The notes: generated by a model not told the origin, from the sequence alone. Numbered from the stretch's first letter, positions 1 through 9,262 are shown. The stretch: DNA of 64,000 nt from Mycoplasmataceae bacterium (GCA_031261065.1 JAISKD010000011.1:28512-92511); one strand, 5' to 3'. A program made the numbers and translations.

Positions 1-401
1 TATGTTGAGTTTTGATATCCATTGATTAAATCAAAGAATGTTTTTAAACCGATTAACTTCACTAGAAAGCTTGTTCAAATTGGAGCTGTAACAATGAAAA
101 CAACTGCAGTCTTATAAACCTTATTTTTCGATACAGATAAAAAATAAGCAAATGGGTATGAAATAACAATACAGATTGCGGTTGTTGCCAGTGCTATTCA
201 AAATGAATATAGTATTTTTTCTCAAATGAACATACCAATATAGTTCCAATTATCAGAAAAGCTGTAACCAGGCGCAGGAGCTATCGATTTAATAATAATT
301 AAAGCAAGAGGAATTATTATTAAAATTACAGCAATAATGGCAAAAGGTAATAACATTCCATATCCGCCACTTTTTTCTCTTGATCTGAATCTTGTAACCA
401 T
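1..401 (-). CDS. potB: spermidine/putrescine ABC transporter permease PotB, N-terminal part (cut by window edge)
   Basis: Inner-membrane permease of the polyamine importer. About 133 residues are visible once TGA is read as Trp. They show a short basic N-terminus followed by three hydrophobic spans at about residues 14-35, 57-82 and 92-110, with the text APIWTSFLVK between them, as in PotB/PotH permeases. The ATG overlaps the stop codon of potA by one base (TAATG), so the two are translationally coupled. The C-terminal half and any potC/potD lie outside the window. Assignment rests on the membrane pattern plus adjacency to potA; another MetI-type permease is unlikely. Confidence 0.85.
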
Positions 402-2029
402 TAGGCAACAACCTCCTTCTTAGAATTTACATTTGATACAATATGTAAATCAGCGGGTGTTCATGAAACATATATTGAATCGCCAATTTCTTTTTTATTA
501 ATTGTTTCCATTGTGAAAATGGCCTTGTCCTTTGTTTCACATTCAATCTCATACATTAGACCTTTGTATGTTACTGAACTAACCTTGGCACTCAATAAAG
601 CTTTGCTAGCGGCTACTTCATCAAAATCTTCAGGTCTAATAATAAACTTAACTTCATCATTTGGTTGAACCGCAATTGGTGATTTATTTACCATGCCGAT
701 TTTCTTGCCATTAAATAACATTTCTTTTTCAGAAATATATTTTCCAGTGAAGAAGTTTGCTTTACCAATGAAAGAAGCAACTCATTCATTTGCTGGAGTA
801 TCATATATTTCTCATGGTGAACCAACTTGTTGTATTTTACCCTTTGACATAACAACAACTTTGTCTGATAGAGAAAGAGCTTCTTCTTGGTCGTGTGTAA
901 CAAGAATGAATGTAAGCTTAAATTCTCTATGTAATCGTTTAAGTTCATATTGCATTTGCTTTCTAACCTTAGCATCTAAGGCGCTTAGAGGTTCATCTAG
1001 CAAAAGAATAGATGGTTTAATAACTAAAGCACGAGCTAGTGCCACACGTTGTTGCATTCCTCCGGAAAGTTCTGAAGGGTATTTATTTTCATTCCCAACT
1101 AGACCAACTTTTTCAATTATTGATTTAGCAGCTGCCTTTATTTCATCATTCGTTAAAAGACGATTTGTGTTTTTGTTTTCAAATTTTTGTTTTTGAATCA
1201 TTGGGTAGTTTTGCCAATAAGAAATTTCGTGATCAACCTCATTATAATGGTTAACTTCTTTATCGAATTTCTTATTAATTGGAATGTTATACTGATACCA
1301 CTTTCTAAGTTCTAGATATTCAATTGTTGTTTTAGAAAGACCTTTTGTGGAAAAAGCCGCTGGTTTTCTAGCCTTATCCAAACCGACATAATTATCTCAT
1401 GCATTTGATACTTCAACAATCTTATTTTTTAATGAAAGTCTTTTAATGAATTTCTTATCATCTTTAGAACCTTTTTCAAAAAGTTTGCTAAGTCTTAACT
1501 TATATATGCTCCATCGCATCTTACGTATTGCATATGATTGTGGATATTTTCTATATAGTTCATGTGTTTTATCGATTTGGATTTGTATCTTTACTAAATC
1601 TTTTCTTAAACCTATTATTTTTTTCTCAGCTTCTTTTTTAGCATTTTCATATACTTTAATTGCTTCCCTTTTAACTTTAGCAGGTGTACCATCAAGTGGT
1701 ACACGCACAACTTTCAAACCATATGTGATGTTCTTATAAACATTCATATTTGGAAATAAAGCATAGTCTTGGAAAACGGTTGCCGTTTCCCTTTCATTTA
1801 CTGCTAGGTTTTTTGTATCAATTCCATTAACAAGAATTCTACCGGAAGTTGTTGTCTCGAAACCGCCAAGCATTTTAAGAATTGTGGTTTTGCCACAACC
1901 AGAAGGCCCTAACAAAGTAACGAAACTTCCTTTCTCAATTGATAAGTTTATTTTCTCAACGGCAAGACTTCCTTCACCATACCTTTTTGCTACATTTTGT
2001 AGCACAATAAATCTTTTGTTATTTGCCAT
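401..2029 (-). CDS. potA: spermidine/putrescine import ATP-binding protein PotA with long internal insertion
   Basis: Cytoplasmic ATPase that powers polyamine uptake with PotB/PotC. The protein is 542 residues long, whereas typical PotA has about 370. Walker [10 protein letters not shown] is near residue 41, the signature LSGGMQQR near 321, Walker B LLLDEP near 342, and the C-terminal part forms the TOBE-like regulatory domain (RPEDF). The extra length is a basic, probably helical insertion of about 190 residues between the Q-loop and the signature. From memory, M. genitalium MG042 is similarly enlarged. Two in-frame TGA codons code for Trp. GGGGGTAA just before the ATG is a good Shine-Dalgarno site. 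It is followed without a gap by potB. Confidence 0.93.
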
Positions 2030-2163
2030 AAATTACCCCCAAAAAATTGAAGAAAAATTTCTCATAATATTTATACTATAATTGTTTTTTAAAAAATTTA
2101 TAAAAAACAGTAATAAATAATTAAAAATTATTAATAGTGCGATGTTATGATGATTAGAAAAAA

Positions 2164-3435
2164 TTAATAACTTTTCTTGATAATTGAATAAGTAATATCT
2201 AATTTTTTAGCTAGGTCTCAGTAGTAATCAATTTCTTTGTATGTTAACATTACTGTGCTTATCAATCCAGTTTGTTCATATTTTTCTTCAACAAATAATT
2301 TAGTGAATAAACCACCTGATTGTCCAGTAAGGTATTGTTCAGCAGTTAGTTTTGCTCTTTTAAATGATTCTATTAAACCAGGAGCAGAAACATGTAATTC
2401 GTTCAATACTTTCTTTCCATCTTTTTTTCCATATGCTTCAACTACAAGGCATCCACCGTCTTCTTCTATTCCTTCGTCGATAATACTTTGAATTTCGTTC
2501 TCATATTTAGGTGCGGGTGGAATATGAGATAAAACGAAATCAAAAGGAGCTATGGTAGCGCCATTAATAGTTTCAGGTTTATGAGATAACAAACCACATC
2601 TTAATAAAGGTAATGAAAAATCTATACCAATTCCACCATATTTAAAGTAAGCATTTTTACATCCTTTTAAATATTCATTAGCAGCTAATGCGTAATATAC
2701 AGGTTCATCATGAGCGTGTTCATAGAAAGTTTCAGTCTTATTTAATTCGTCATACTTTCTTTCAATTGGAAAGCTCATAGAAGGAGTTTGGATAATTTCA
2801 CCTTTTTCATAAGCATATGCAGGTTCTGCCATATCACTTAAAGCAACAACTGGAGCGAATCAGAATGGAATAAATCTTTTAGCTTTGACACCTTCGTAAC
2901 AAATGTTATAAATTGTATCACATGTATCAAGGTCCTTAACAGCAAGACGCGTTGCTAAACAAACAAGACCAGGAGCACTTCCTGTTCCGATAATTGCTAA
3001 CTTATTAATTGCTTTAAACTTTTTTGCATAATCAGAAAGCATGTATTTAATTCCATCAACTCATTCTTCATCGATTTTTCCTCTTTCATATTCATTTCCT
3101 TCTTTAATGAAATCTCCAGCAGCAAAATCTTGATAATTACATTCTAATGCAAGTGCTGCATTTAAACAATTTCTTGCAAAGCATAAAGGTAAAGCATTTA
3201 CGATTAAATCAATTTTTTGACCAATGCTTTTACCTAATGAAATTATTTCATCAACGCTCTTAGCATTAACTTTGTAACCTTTAACCTTTGAGAATTTTTT
3301 CTCTAAGTTTTGAACTGCTGCAAGATCATAGTCAGCACATATTATTGTTTTTACATTTGGTTCATCATTCATGTTTTGTGCAACTGCTGAACCTTGTGCA
3401 CCACTTCCTAGTATAAGTATTATTTTATCAGACAT
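2164..3435 (-). CDS. saccharopine dehydrogenase-like NAD(P)-dependent oxidoreductase
   Basis: 423 residues. The N-terminus MSDKIILILGSGAQGSA is a Rossmann GxGxxG nucleotide-binding loop, followed by an acidic residue at the end of beta-2 (CADYD) typical of NAD(H) use. A second glycine-rich segment (GTGSAPGLVC) and a C-terminal GGLFTKLF stretch fit the Lys9-like saccharopine dehydrogenase superfamily, which also contains carboxynorspermidine dehydrogenase. Lysine synthesis by the aminoadipate route is not expected in a mollicute, so the substrate is unknown. The gene is transcribed toward the potA-potB genes but has its own promoter. TATAAT lies six bases before the ATG. Family call firm, substrate not known. 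Confidence 0.75.
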
Positions 3436-3441
3436 ACATCT

Positions 3442-3447
3442 ATTATA
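3442..3447 (-). promoter_or_regulatory. -10 box (TATAAT) of the saccharopine dehydrogenase-like gene
   Basis: TATAAT on the minus strand, then six bases (AGATGT), then ATG. Transcription would start at or next to the A of the start codon, giving a leaderless mRNA. Confidence 0.6.
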
Positions 3448-3468
3448 TACTTATTGCAGGAAACAATT

Positions 3469-3501
3469 TTGCAACAAATAGGAGACAAATCAGGGACAAA
3501 T
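3469..3501 (+). promoter_or_regulatory. three 11-bp phased repeats (ACAAAT core) upstream of coiled-coil gene 1
   Basis: Three consecutive 11-base units ending in ACAAAT: TTGCAACAAAT, AGGAGACAAAT, CAGGGACAAAT. They lie about 30 bases before the small coiled-coil gene. An almost identical array precedes the second paralog, and partial arrays occur at 26175-26196 (minus) and 42097-42118. The 11-base period equals one helical turn, so a protein could bind all units on one DNA face. Function unknown. Confidence 0.6.
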
Positions 3502-3531
3502 ATTTTTTATTTCATTAAATAATATTTAAGT

Positions 3532-3762
3532 ATGATAAAAATAATAAAATGTAAAGCAAAACCAGAATTAAACGGGCTTGTAATAGAAGTGGCAAAAATT
3601 ACTGGTGTAAGAAAAAACAAAAATTCTCTTAGCAAAGATGATCGGCTTGCTCTTATAGAGCTAAGAGATATACTTGTGTCTCTCGGAAAAAGAATGGACA
3701 ATCTTGACACAAGGTGCGATAGACTTGTTGAAACAAAGAAAATTAAAAAATTAAAAAACTAA
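3532..3762 (+). CDS. small basic coiled-coil protein, paralog 1
   Basis: 76 residues, cytoplasmic by sequence (no signal or membrane segment). The N-terminal part contains KPELNGLVIE, shared with the next gene. The C-terminal half (ALIELRDILVSLGKRMDNL) has leucines and hydrophobics at heptad spacing and ends in a lysine-rich tail, suggesting a short coiled coil. It belongs to a family of at least four in this window (3532, 3884, the decayed copy at 4121 and 25803 minus). The phased repeat array sits just upstream. No known function recognised; the organisation recalls the small coiled-coil DUF16 families of M. pneumoniae, but homology is not claimed. Confidence 0.65.
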   Translation: MIKIIKCKAKPELNGLVIEVAKITGVRKNKNSLSKDDRLALIELRDILVSLGKRMDNLDTRCDRLVETKKIKKLKN

Positions 3763-3820
3763 ATAATTTTCGTTGAGCGAAAGTAAGTGTTTGAAAGCCT
3801 ACTCGTCGCATAAAACAATT

Positions 3821-3853
3821 TCGTAACAAATAGGAGACATATCAGGGACAAAT
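3821..3853 (+). promoter_or_regulatory. three 11-bp phased repeats upstream of coiled-coil gene 2
   Basis: Units TCGTAACAAAT, AGGAGACATAT and CAGGGACAAAT, matching the array at 3469-3501 except for a few bases. The identity continues downstream through the ATTTTTTATTT and AAATAATATTT stretches, so the upstream region was duplicated together with the gene. Confidence 0.6.
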
Positions 3854-3883
3854 ATTTTTTATTTATTTAAATAATATTTGTAT

Positions 3884-4093
3884 ATGAGCAAAGTAGTTGG
3901 TTGCGAAATTATCAAATGTAGAAAGAAACCAGAATTAAACGGTCTTATAATAGAAAAGATGAAAATTAATTCTGTAAATAAAGTCAAAAAATCTGGCGGA
4001 AAAGCCAAACAGCCAACTCTTAGAGAACTAATTTTAGCTCTCGACACAAAGCTTAATATGGTCATTGAATTAAATAATCTAAAAACTAATTAA
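3884..4093 (+). CDS. small basic coiled-coil protein, paralog 2
   Basis: 69 residues from the ATG at 3884; a TTG six bases earlier is in frame but less likely. It shares KKPELNGLIIEKMKINS with paralog 1 and the decayed copy, then has a lysine/glycine linker (KKSGGKAKQP) and a leucine-rich helix (TLRELILALDTKLNMV). The same layout, a KK-G-x-x-KKP linker followed by a coiled coil, is seen in the protein encoded at 25803-26135 on the other strand. No membrane or signal segment. It is flanked by near-identical upstream DNA, so it arose by tandem duplication. Function unknown. Confidence 0.65.
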   Translation: MSKVVGCEIIKCRKKPELNGLIIEKMKINSVNKVKKSGGKAKQPTLRELILALDTKLNMVIELNNLKTN

Positions 4094-4120
4094 TTTTGTT
4101 GAAGTGAAAGTAGGCACGCA

Positions 4121-4322
4121 AAATGAGCCAAAATTAAACAGCCTTATAATAATATAAGAGATGAAAATTAATTCTGTAAATAAAGTCAAAAAATCTGGTG
4201 TTAAAGTCAGACAACCAACTCTTAGAGAACTAATTTTAGCTCTCGGAAAAAGAATGGATGGAATCGAAGCAAGACTAGACAGAATTGACTCTAGACTAGA
4301 TAGAAACAATCTCATTAAGTAG
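4121..4322 (+). pseudogene. decayed third copy of the coiled-coil gene (possibly still expressing a 53-residue remnant)
   Basis: The 5' part aligns base by base with paralog 2 (KPELNGLIIEK becomes EPKLNSLIII followed by a TAA stop). From the ATG at 4161 the frame is open for 53 codons and keeps the KKSG linker and leucine helix, ending with a new heptad-like tail (GIEARLDRIDSRLDR). The phased upstream repeats are missing here. The second half resembles paralog 1 (GKRMDG) more than paralog 2, so the copy is mosaic. Likely a pseudogene, though translation from 4161 cannot be excluded. Confidence 0.6.
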
Positions 4323-4396
4323 ATTTTTTAAAAAACAATTCCTGAACTAAAGTTGGAAATATAAATAATATATTATTTTCAACGTTTTCGAAAGAC

Positions 4397-4402
4397 TATA
4401 AT
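4397..4402 (+). promoter_or_regulatory. -10 box (TATAAT) of gpsA
   Basis: TATAAT, then six bases, then the gpsA ATG at 4409; predicted leaderless start. No convincing -35 box. Confidence 0.6.
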
Positions 4403-4408
4403 ATTTAT

Positions 4409-5398
4409 ATGGCAAAGATTGCAGTACTTGGTTCAGGAGCATGGGGCACAGCCCTTGGCGATTTACTACTTGAAAATAAAAACGAAGTTCTATTCTATGG
4501 CGTTGATTCTTCCGAAATAGATGATATCAATAAAGGGCTGAACTCAAGATATTTTGGCGATAAAAAAATTCATGGTAATCCAAAAGCAACATTAAATACT
4601 AAAGATGTTATTGCTTTCAAACCAACATATATTTTAATTGCCGTTCCTGCATCATTTATTGTTTCTACTATTTCAAAAATCATAAATGATATAGATTGAC
4701 CATGTACATTTATTAATGTAGCTAAAGGACTAGACTCAAAAACAAATGACGTTTGATCAAAATCAATTAATGCTATTATTTCTAGTAAACAATGTAAATT
4801 AGTTACACTAATGGGCCCATCTTTTGCTGTTGATGTATTTGCGCAAGTTCCAACAATTGTTAATCTTTTACAAGAAGACATTGAACTAGCAAGCGAAGTT
4901 GCAAAATTATTTAATAATTATCGATTCGCATGTGTGCCATCTACCGATGTAATTGGTGGACAAATAACATCTGCGCTTAAAAATGTATTAGCCGTAATTT
5001 GTGGATATGTTGATAATCTATCTATTAATACTAAAGCCGCTATCTTTTGCGAAGGTATTAAGGAAATATATAACTTCGTTAAAATATATGGAGGTAAGGC
5101 CGACACAATAGTTGATTTTTGTGGAATTGGTGATATATATTTAACATGTACTGATTCTAAATCTCGTAATTTTACACTCGGTTTAGAGCTACAAGAAAAT
5201 GATTATGATAATACACCATCAAAATTAACAAATAAAACTGTTGAAGGTTATGTAACATTTCCAATTATCTATGACTTCATTAAAAAGAACAATGTTAAAG
5301 CTCCCTTATTTGAAGAATTTTATGACCTACTTTACAATAACAGCGTAAGCAAAGAAAATTTTATTGCCGAATTATTTAAGAAAATTTGTAGTAAGTAG
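4409..5398 (+). CDS. gpsA: glycerol-3-phosphate dehydrogenase [NAD(P)+]
   Basis: Cytoplasmic enzyme interconverting dihydroxyacetone phosphate and sn-glycerol 3-phosphate, the backbone of membrane lipids. 329 residues, normal for the family. The N-terminal dinucleotide motif is GSGAWGTAL, MGPSFAVDV occurs in the middle, and the catalytic-lysine region is QITSALKNVLAVICG. One stretch (residues 98-134) contains two TGA-encoded tryptophans. It stands as a single gene with its own promoter and ends three bases from the convergent HAD gene. Confidence 0.93.
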
Positions 5399-5401
5399 TT
5401 C

Positions 5402-6217
5402 TTATTCAACTAGCAAATGTTCGTTAATAGCATTTGCAACACAGTGTTTAGACTTGCGGTATTTATGGGTTGCTAATTCATTTAAAACTTTTGACTTTTT
5501 TGTTACAGCAAATGACATACCCACTACACGAGCAGCCATTACGTCATTATTGGAGTCTCCAATTATTGCTACTTCATCTAATGGAACATTCAATGATTCA
5601 GCAATTTGTGATATTGCATAACCCTTATTTACACCCTTACAAGTAACTTCAAGACAATAAGGACCGTGTTCGACTATTTCATTCATGTCTTTATATTTGG
5701 TAGAAAGATATTCCCCAATCTTCCTTACATTCGGTAAATAAGTGTAAATAACAAGTTTAAAAACATCTTTAATATCATTTGGTTCTAATTTTGTTACATT
5801 CAAATTCTTAAATAATTTAGCGAAAACAGATACAAACATAAGAGATGTTGCATAAACACCATTTTGTCATGTAATGTTTTTGGTGTATACTCAGCATTTG
5901 CCACCTAAATTAATAACATCATTGTAGATAGATTTCACAATAGCATTATTAAAAAAGATTGATCTATCTTCATTTGTGTTGACATTTTTGATTAAACCGC
6001 CATTGAAACAACTTAAATAAGGAAGTTTTTGTCCAACATATGCTTCAATCTGGTGGTGATATTTATATGCCGAAACAATAGAACGACCTGTAATGATTAC
6101 TGGTATACCACCAGCCAATACATATTTTTTAATTGCCTTCAAATTTTTAGTTGATATTCTTTTGAATTTTGTAAGCAATGTTCCATCAAGGTCAATTCCA
6201 AATATTTTGTACTTCAT
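5402..6217 (-). CDS. Cof-type HAD-superfamily sugar-phosphate phosphatase
   Basis: 271 residues. Motif I is DLDGTLL at residues 9-15 (nucleophile Asp and acid/base Asp), motif II is VIITGRS, the motif III lysine lies in the GVNKGYAI segment, and motif IV is GDSNNDVMAA. This is the pattern of Cof/YidA-type phosphatases with a C2 cap, which act on small phosphorylated metabolites such as sugar phosphates or FMN. Substrate cannot be deduced. The internal segment around 5840-5890 needs TGA as Trp. Divergently transcribed from hrcA, with an inverted repeat in the gap; convergent with gpsA. Confidence 0.85.
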
Positions 6218-6248
6218 ATAAATGCTATATGTTTGTATTATAAATTAT

Positions 6249-6264
6249 TATGCTAAGCAGCATA
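6249..6264. repeat. perfect inverted repeat between the HAD gene and hrcA
   Basis: TATGCT-AAGC-AGCATA, a 6-bp stem in the 87-base divergent gap. It is not the CIRCE operator (TTAGCACTC-N9-GAGTGCTAA). It may be an operator for either gene, or chance in AT-rich DNA. Confidence 0.35.
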
Positions 6265-6304
6265 TTAAGCAAAACTAATAATATATATTAAAATATATAT
6301 AGAT

Positions 6305-7324
6305 ATGCAAATTACAAAGAGGCAAGAAAAGATTTTGCAAATAATCGTTGAACAATATGCATTTACAGCTCAGCCAATTTCTAGTCAAGAAATAATATCC
6401 GAGCATTTAGATGATATTTCATCTGCTACTGTCCGCAATGAAATGGTCATATTAGAGAAAAAAGGTTTATTAGAAAAAACCCACACTTCGTCAGGCCGTA
6501 TTCCTTCTGTTGATGCATATAAATATTACGAAGCAAATATTTTAAAACCAAAGATTAATAACGATGTTAAGAAAAAACTTAAAAAAATATTTGCTCTTAG
6601 AGATTTGTCTATTGATACTGTAATAGATCAATCAATTTCTATTATTAACGAATCTCTAAAATTGCCATCAGTTATTAGTTCAACAGTTAACATCGAATCA
6701 CTTAAACGTTTTGATTTAATACAAATAAGTGCTGACACAGCACTTATCATTATCGTTACTTCTAGTGGCGAAATCATTAAAAATGAAATCACTTTAGATA
6801 ATGCTTCTCAATTGGCTGATGTTTCAACATGTATCAGAATTTTTAATGACCGTTTATTAGACACGCCGATTAAAGATGTATCTAATAAACTATCTTCCAT
6901 TAAAGAAATTATTAGAACTGCAGTACATGAATATGAGTTTTGTATTCAACAAATATTCGAAAAGATCTTTTCATTTAATACAAATAACTCACAAAAGAGA
7001 ACTGTTGTTGGAACTAAATATTTAACTGCACAACCTGAGTTCAGAAATATTGAGAAACTTAATGAAGCATTAGGTTTCTTAGAAAATACAAATGTTTGAA
7101 AGCATATTTCATATAACCAGTCAAAGACCGGTAAAACACTAATAACATTTGGTAGGGATTTTGGAATTAATGATATAGCTGTTGCCTCTACAAATATTGA
7201 CGTAGGAGATGAATCTAATAGACAAATCTCCATAGTTGGTCCGACAAGAATGGATTACAACTATGTCAAAGGTTTATTAGATTTTGTCAAAGAAGAACTT
7301 GAAGCAAAGGGAGGCAAGAAATAA
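6305..7324 (+). CDS. hrcA: heat-inducible transcription repressor HrcA
   Basis: 339 residues, normal length. It starts MQITKRQEKILQIIVEQY with an N-terminal winged helix (SSATVRNEMVILEKKGLLEKTHTSSGRIPS, given here as the HrcA landmarks VRNEM, LEKKGLL and SSGRIP). A GAF-like middle region follows and the C-terminal DYNYVKGLLDFV closes the protein. HrcA represses chaperone genes by binding CIRCE operators; no CIRCE copy was seen in this window, so its targets lie elsewhere. One TGA-encoded Trp near residue 266. Two unknown genes and cmk follow closely and are probably co-transcribed. Confidence 0.93.
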
Positions 7325-7325
7325 C

Positions 7326-7817
7326 ATGAAGGTTAGACTATATATTAAAAAATGCAACCCGCATTATATAAAGAGGATAGTTTCACGACAAGCATCAAAT
7401 AAGGCCAACCTTAACGTTTTAACTTTTCTTTTCTTTTTTGTATACGATTCTCTTAAAGACAAAAAGAGTTTCTATCGCATTAAAAGAATGCTAAAGAAAA
7501 GTGATTTCTATAAATGTAATGATGCTAAAAATTTAACTAATTGTATATATGATTTACCTACTGGAAAAAAATACAATTATGAATTATTGTCAAATATGGT
7601 TCATCTAGCATTTGACTATATTGAATGTTGTGAAAGAACAACAAAATTTATTGAAATGGATATAAGAGAAGATGTATCAAAAATTGAAACAGAATTTGCT
7701 GACCGTCTTGGGAAACTTAAAAAATTTCTAGTAGCTTTAAGAAAACTAGATAACACAACTAATGATGTTGTTGTTTTTATTAATCGACTTTGTGAGAAGA
7801 GGGTTAAATTAAAATAG
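7326..7817 (+). CDS. conserved-looking hypothetical protein between hrcA and cmk
   Basis: 163 residues from the ATG at 7326, one base after the hrcA stop. An upstream in-frame ATG at 7284 lies inside hrcA and is not preferred because GGGAGG precedes 7326 at a usable distance. The protein is lysine-rich and all-helical looking. It has one hydrophobic patch (LTFLFFFVYDSL), six cysteines and a C-terminal arginine/lysine end. No enzyme motif or signal peptide recognised. Co-transcription with hrcA is likely. Function unknown. Confidence 0.7.
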   Translation: MKVRLYIKKCNPHYIKRIVSRQASNKANLNVLTFLFFFVYDSLKDKKSFYRIKRMLKKSDFYKCNDAKNLTNCIYDLPTGKKYNYELLSNMVHLAFDYIECCERTTKFIEMDIREDVSKIETEFADRLGKLKKFLVALRKLDNTTNDVVVFINRLCEKRVKLK

Positions 7818-7818
7818 T

Positions 7819-8469
7819 ATGGCACAAACAAGAATGGAAAAATGAAAAAGTTGACGTGCTGAAATCAGCGATAATAGCTGACTAATGGCAGAGTTGTCAA
7901 ACGAATCTACAGCTATTACCGATTTTAAAAAGAGAATAAATAAGATTTCTCCGAGGATACTTGAAGGAATACAAGAAGGAGTTCCTCTTTCTGAACTTGT
8001 ATCTATTAATGAGAACAAAGGTTTAGATGTGGAACAGATTTTTGATTTTTCTAGAACTATAGATGATGAAAGAGCTAAAATACTTCGTGATGAAATTGCT
8101 GAATGAACAAACAGCCGTTCAAGACTTAAAATCATGGATGAAAACGGTAATGTAAGTAAACAATGATTAGGCAGCGATGATGATTTTAAAAAATTAGCTG
8201 AAAACAAAGAAAAGATTGAAAGTTCATATAAGAAACTTGAAAAATATAAAGAAGATAATTTAACAAGCAATGCAAATAATAATATTGATTCTAAATTAAA
8301 TGAGCTTGATATTCAAAAGAATTTAGAACTAATAAAAACAATTAAACCATTGCCTGAAACTGAAACTCAGACATCATCTCACAAAAAACAATACCTAATT
8401 TTCATTGCTTGTGTTATAATTACTATAGTAGTCTTAATTAGTTTAGCGGTAGCGAAACTATACATATAG
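7819..8469 (+). CDS. tail-anchored hypothetical membrane protein
   Basis: 216 residues beginning MAQTRMEKWKSW, one base after the preceding stop. The first 190 residues are charged, helical and probably coiled-coil in part (KLAENKEKIESSYKKLEKYK). The last 26 form a single membrane span (YLIFIACVIITIVVLISLAV) with almost no tail, so the protein would be anchored in the membrane with its bulk in the cytoplasm. Several Trp codons are TGA, including the third and fourth Trp of the N-terminus. It lies in an apparent hrcA-x-x-cmk transcription unit. No family recognised. Confidence 0.7.
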
Positions 8470-8474
8470 AGAAT

Positions 8475-9122
8475 ATGAAACATTACCAGATTGCATTAGA
8501 TGGACCAGCCGGAGCTGGAAAAAGTACATTAGCAAAGAAACTTGCTGCTCAGTTGGACTTCATCTATATTAATTCTGGTGGTATATATAGGAGCATTGCA
8601 GTAGCGTTAAGAGATAACAACACCGACATTACTGATTTAAAAGAAGTAGCTAAAGTTCTTGAAAACTCTCGTGTTGTACAAAAAGGTTCACGAATGTTTT
8701 TAAACGGACAAGATATTAATGACCGTTGCTACACACAAGATATTCAAAATTTTGTTCCGCTGATCTCTCCTATCCACATTATTCGTGAAGCAAGTACAAA
8801 ATCGCAAATATTAACTGCCGCTAATAATAACATAGTAATCGAAGGTCGTGACACAACGACTGTGGTTTTCCCTAATGCCACACTAAAAGTATTTGTTACT
8901 GCAAGTCAAGAATTACGAGCTCAAAGAAGATGAGAACAAAGCGGGAAACAAATTAGTCTTGAAGAAACACTTAAAGACTTAATTAAACGTGATTCTGCAG
9001 ACATGAATAGAAGTGAATCTCCATTGAAACAAGCGGATGACGCATTTGTATTGGATACAACCAACCTTACTGAAAAAGAAGCATTAGACATATTGATCAG
9101 CGAATTCAATAAGAGAAAATAG
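8475..9122 (+). CDS. cmk: cytidylate kinase
   Basis: Cytoplasmic (d)CMP kinase supplying CDP for RNA, DNA and phospholipid precursors. 215 residues. P-loop GPAGAGKST at residues 10-18, substrate region YINSGGIYRSIA, the GRDTTTVVFP motif of cytidylate kinases, and the C-terminal LKDLIKRDSADMNR lid/binding segment. One TGA-encoded Trp follows the RAQRR segment. Five bases separate it from the tail-anchored gene. It is the last protein gene before the tRNA. Confidence 0.93.
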
Positions 9123-9185
9123 AATTCTAGTTGGTTTATAATATAGACAAATGGCACTCACTCTATTCAGGCAATAGTCACATAT

Positions 9186-9262
9186 GCATTCGTAGCTCAG
9201 CTGGATAGAGCACAAGTTTCCTAAACCTGGGGTCGGGGGTTCGAATCCCTCCGAGTGCGCCA
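9186..9262 (+). tRNA. tRNA-Arg, anticodon CCU
   Basis: 77-base cloverleaf with CCA encoded. The acceptor stem is GCATTCG/CGAGTGC with one G-T pair, the D stem GCTC/GAGC, the anticodon loop TTCCTAA with anticodon CCT at 9220-9222, and the T arm GGGGG-TTCGAAT-CCCTC. The anticodon stem (CAAGT/ACCTG) has one A-C mismatch in the middle pair. It reads AGG. A TATAAT about 50 bases upstream, after cmk, can serve as promoter. Confidence 0.93.

Noticed and set aside
693..1196. 167-residue plus-strand frame within potA
   Set aside because: It is antisense to conserved ABC ATPase motifs and has no family signal; a shadow of the coding strand.
2164..3435. interrupted or frameshifted gene
   Set aside because: The apparent breaks are all in-frame TGA codons, consistent with the UGA-Trp code used throughout; no frameshift is needed.
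7284..7325. upstream ATG giving a 177-residue protein
   Set aside because: It lies within hrcA; the ATG at 7326 has a Shine-Dalgarno site and directly follows the hrcA stop.
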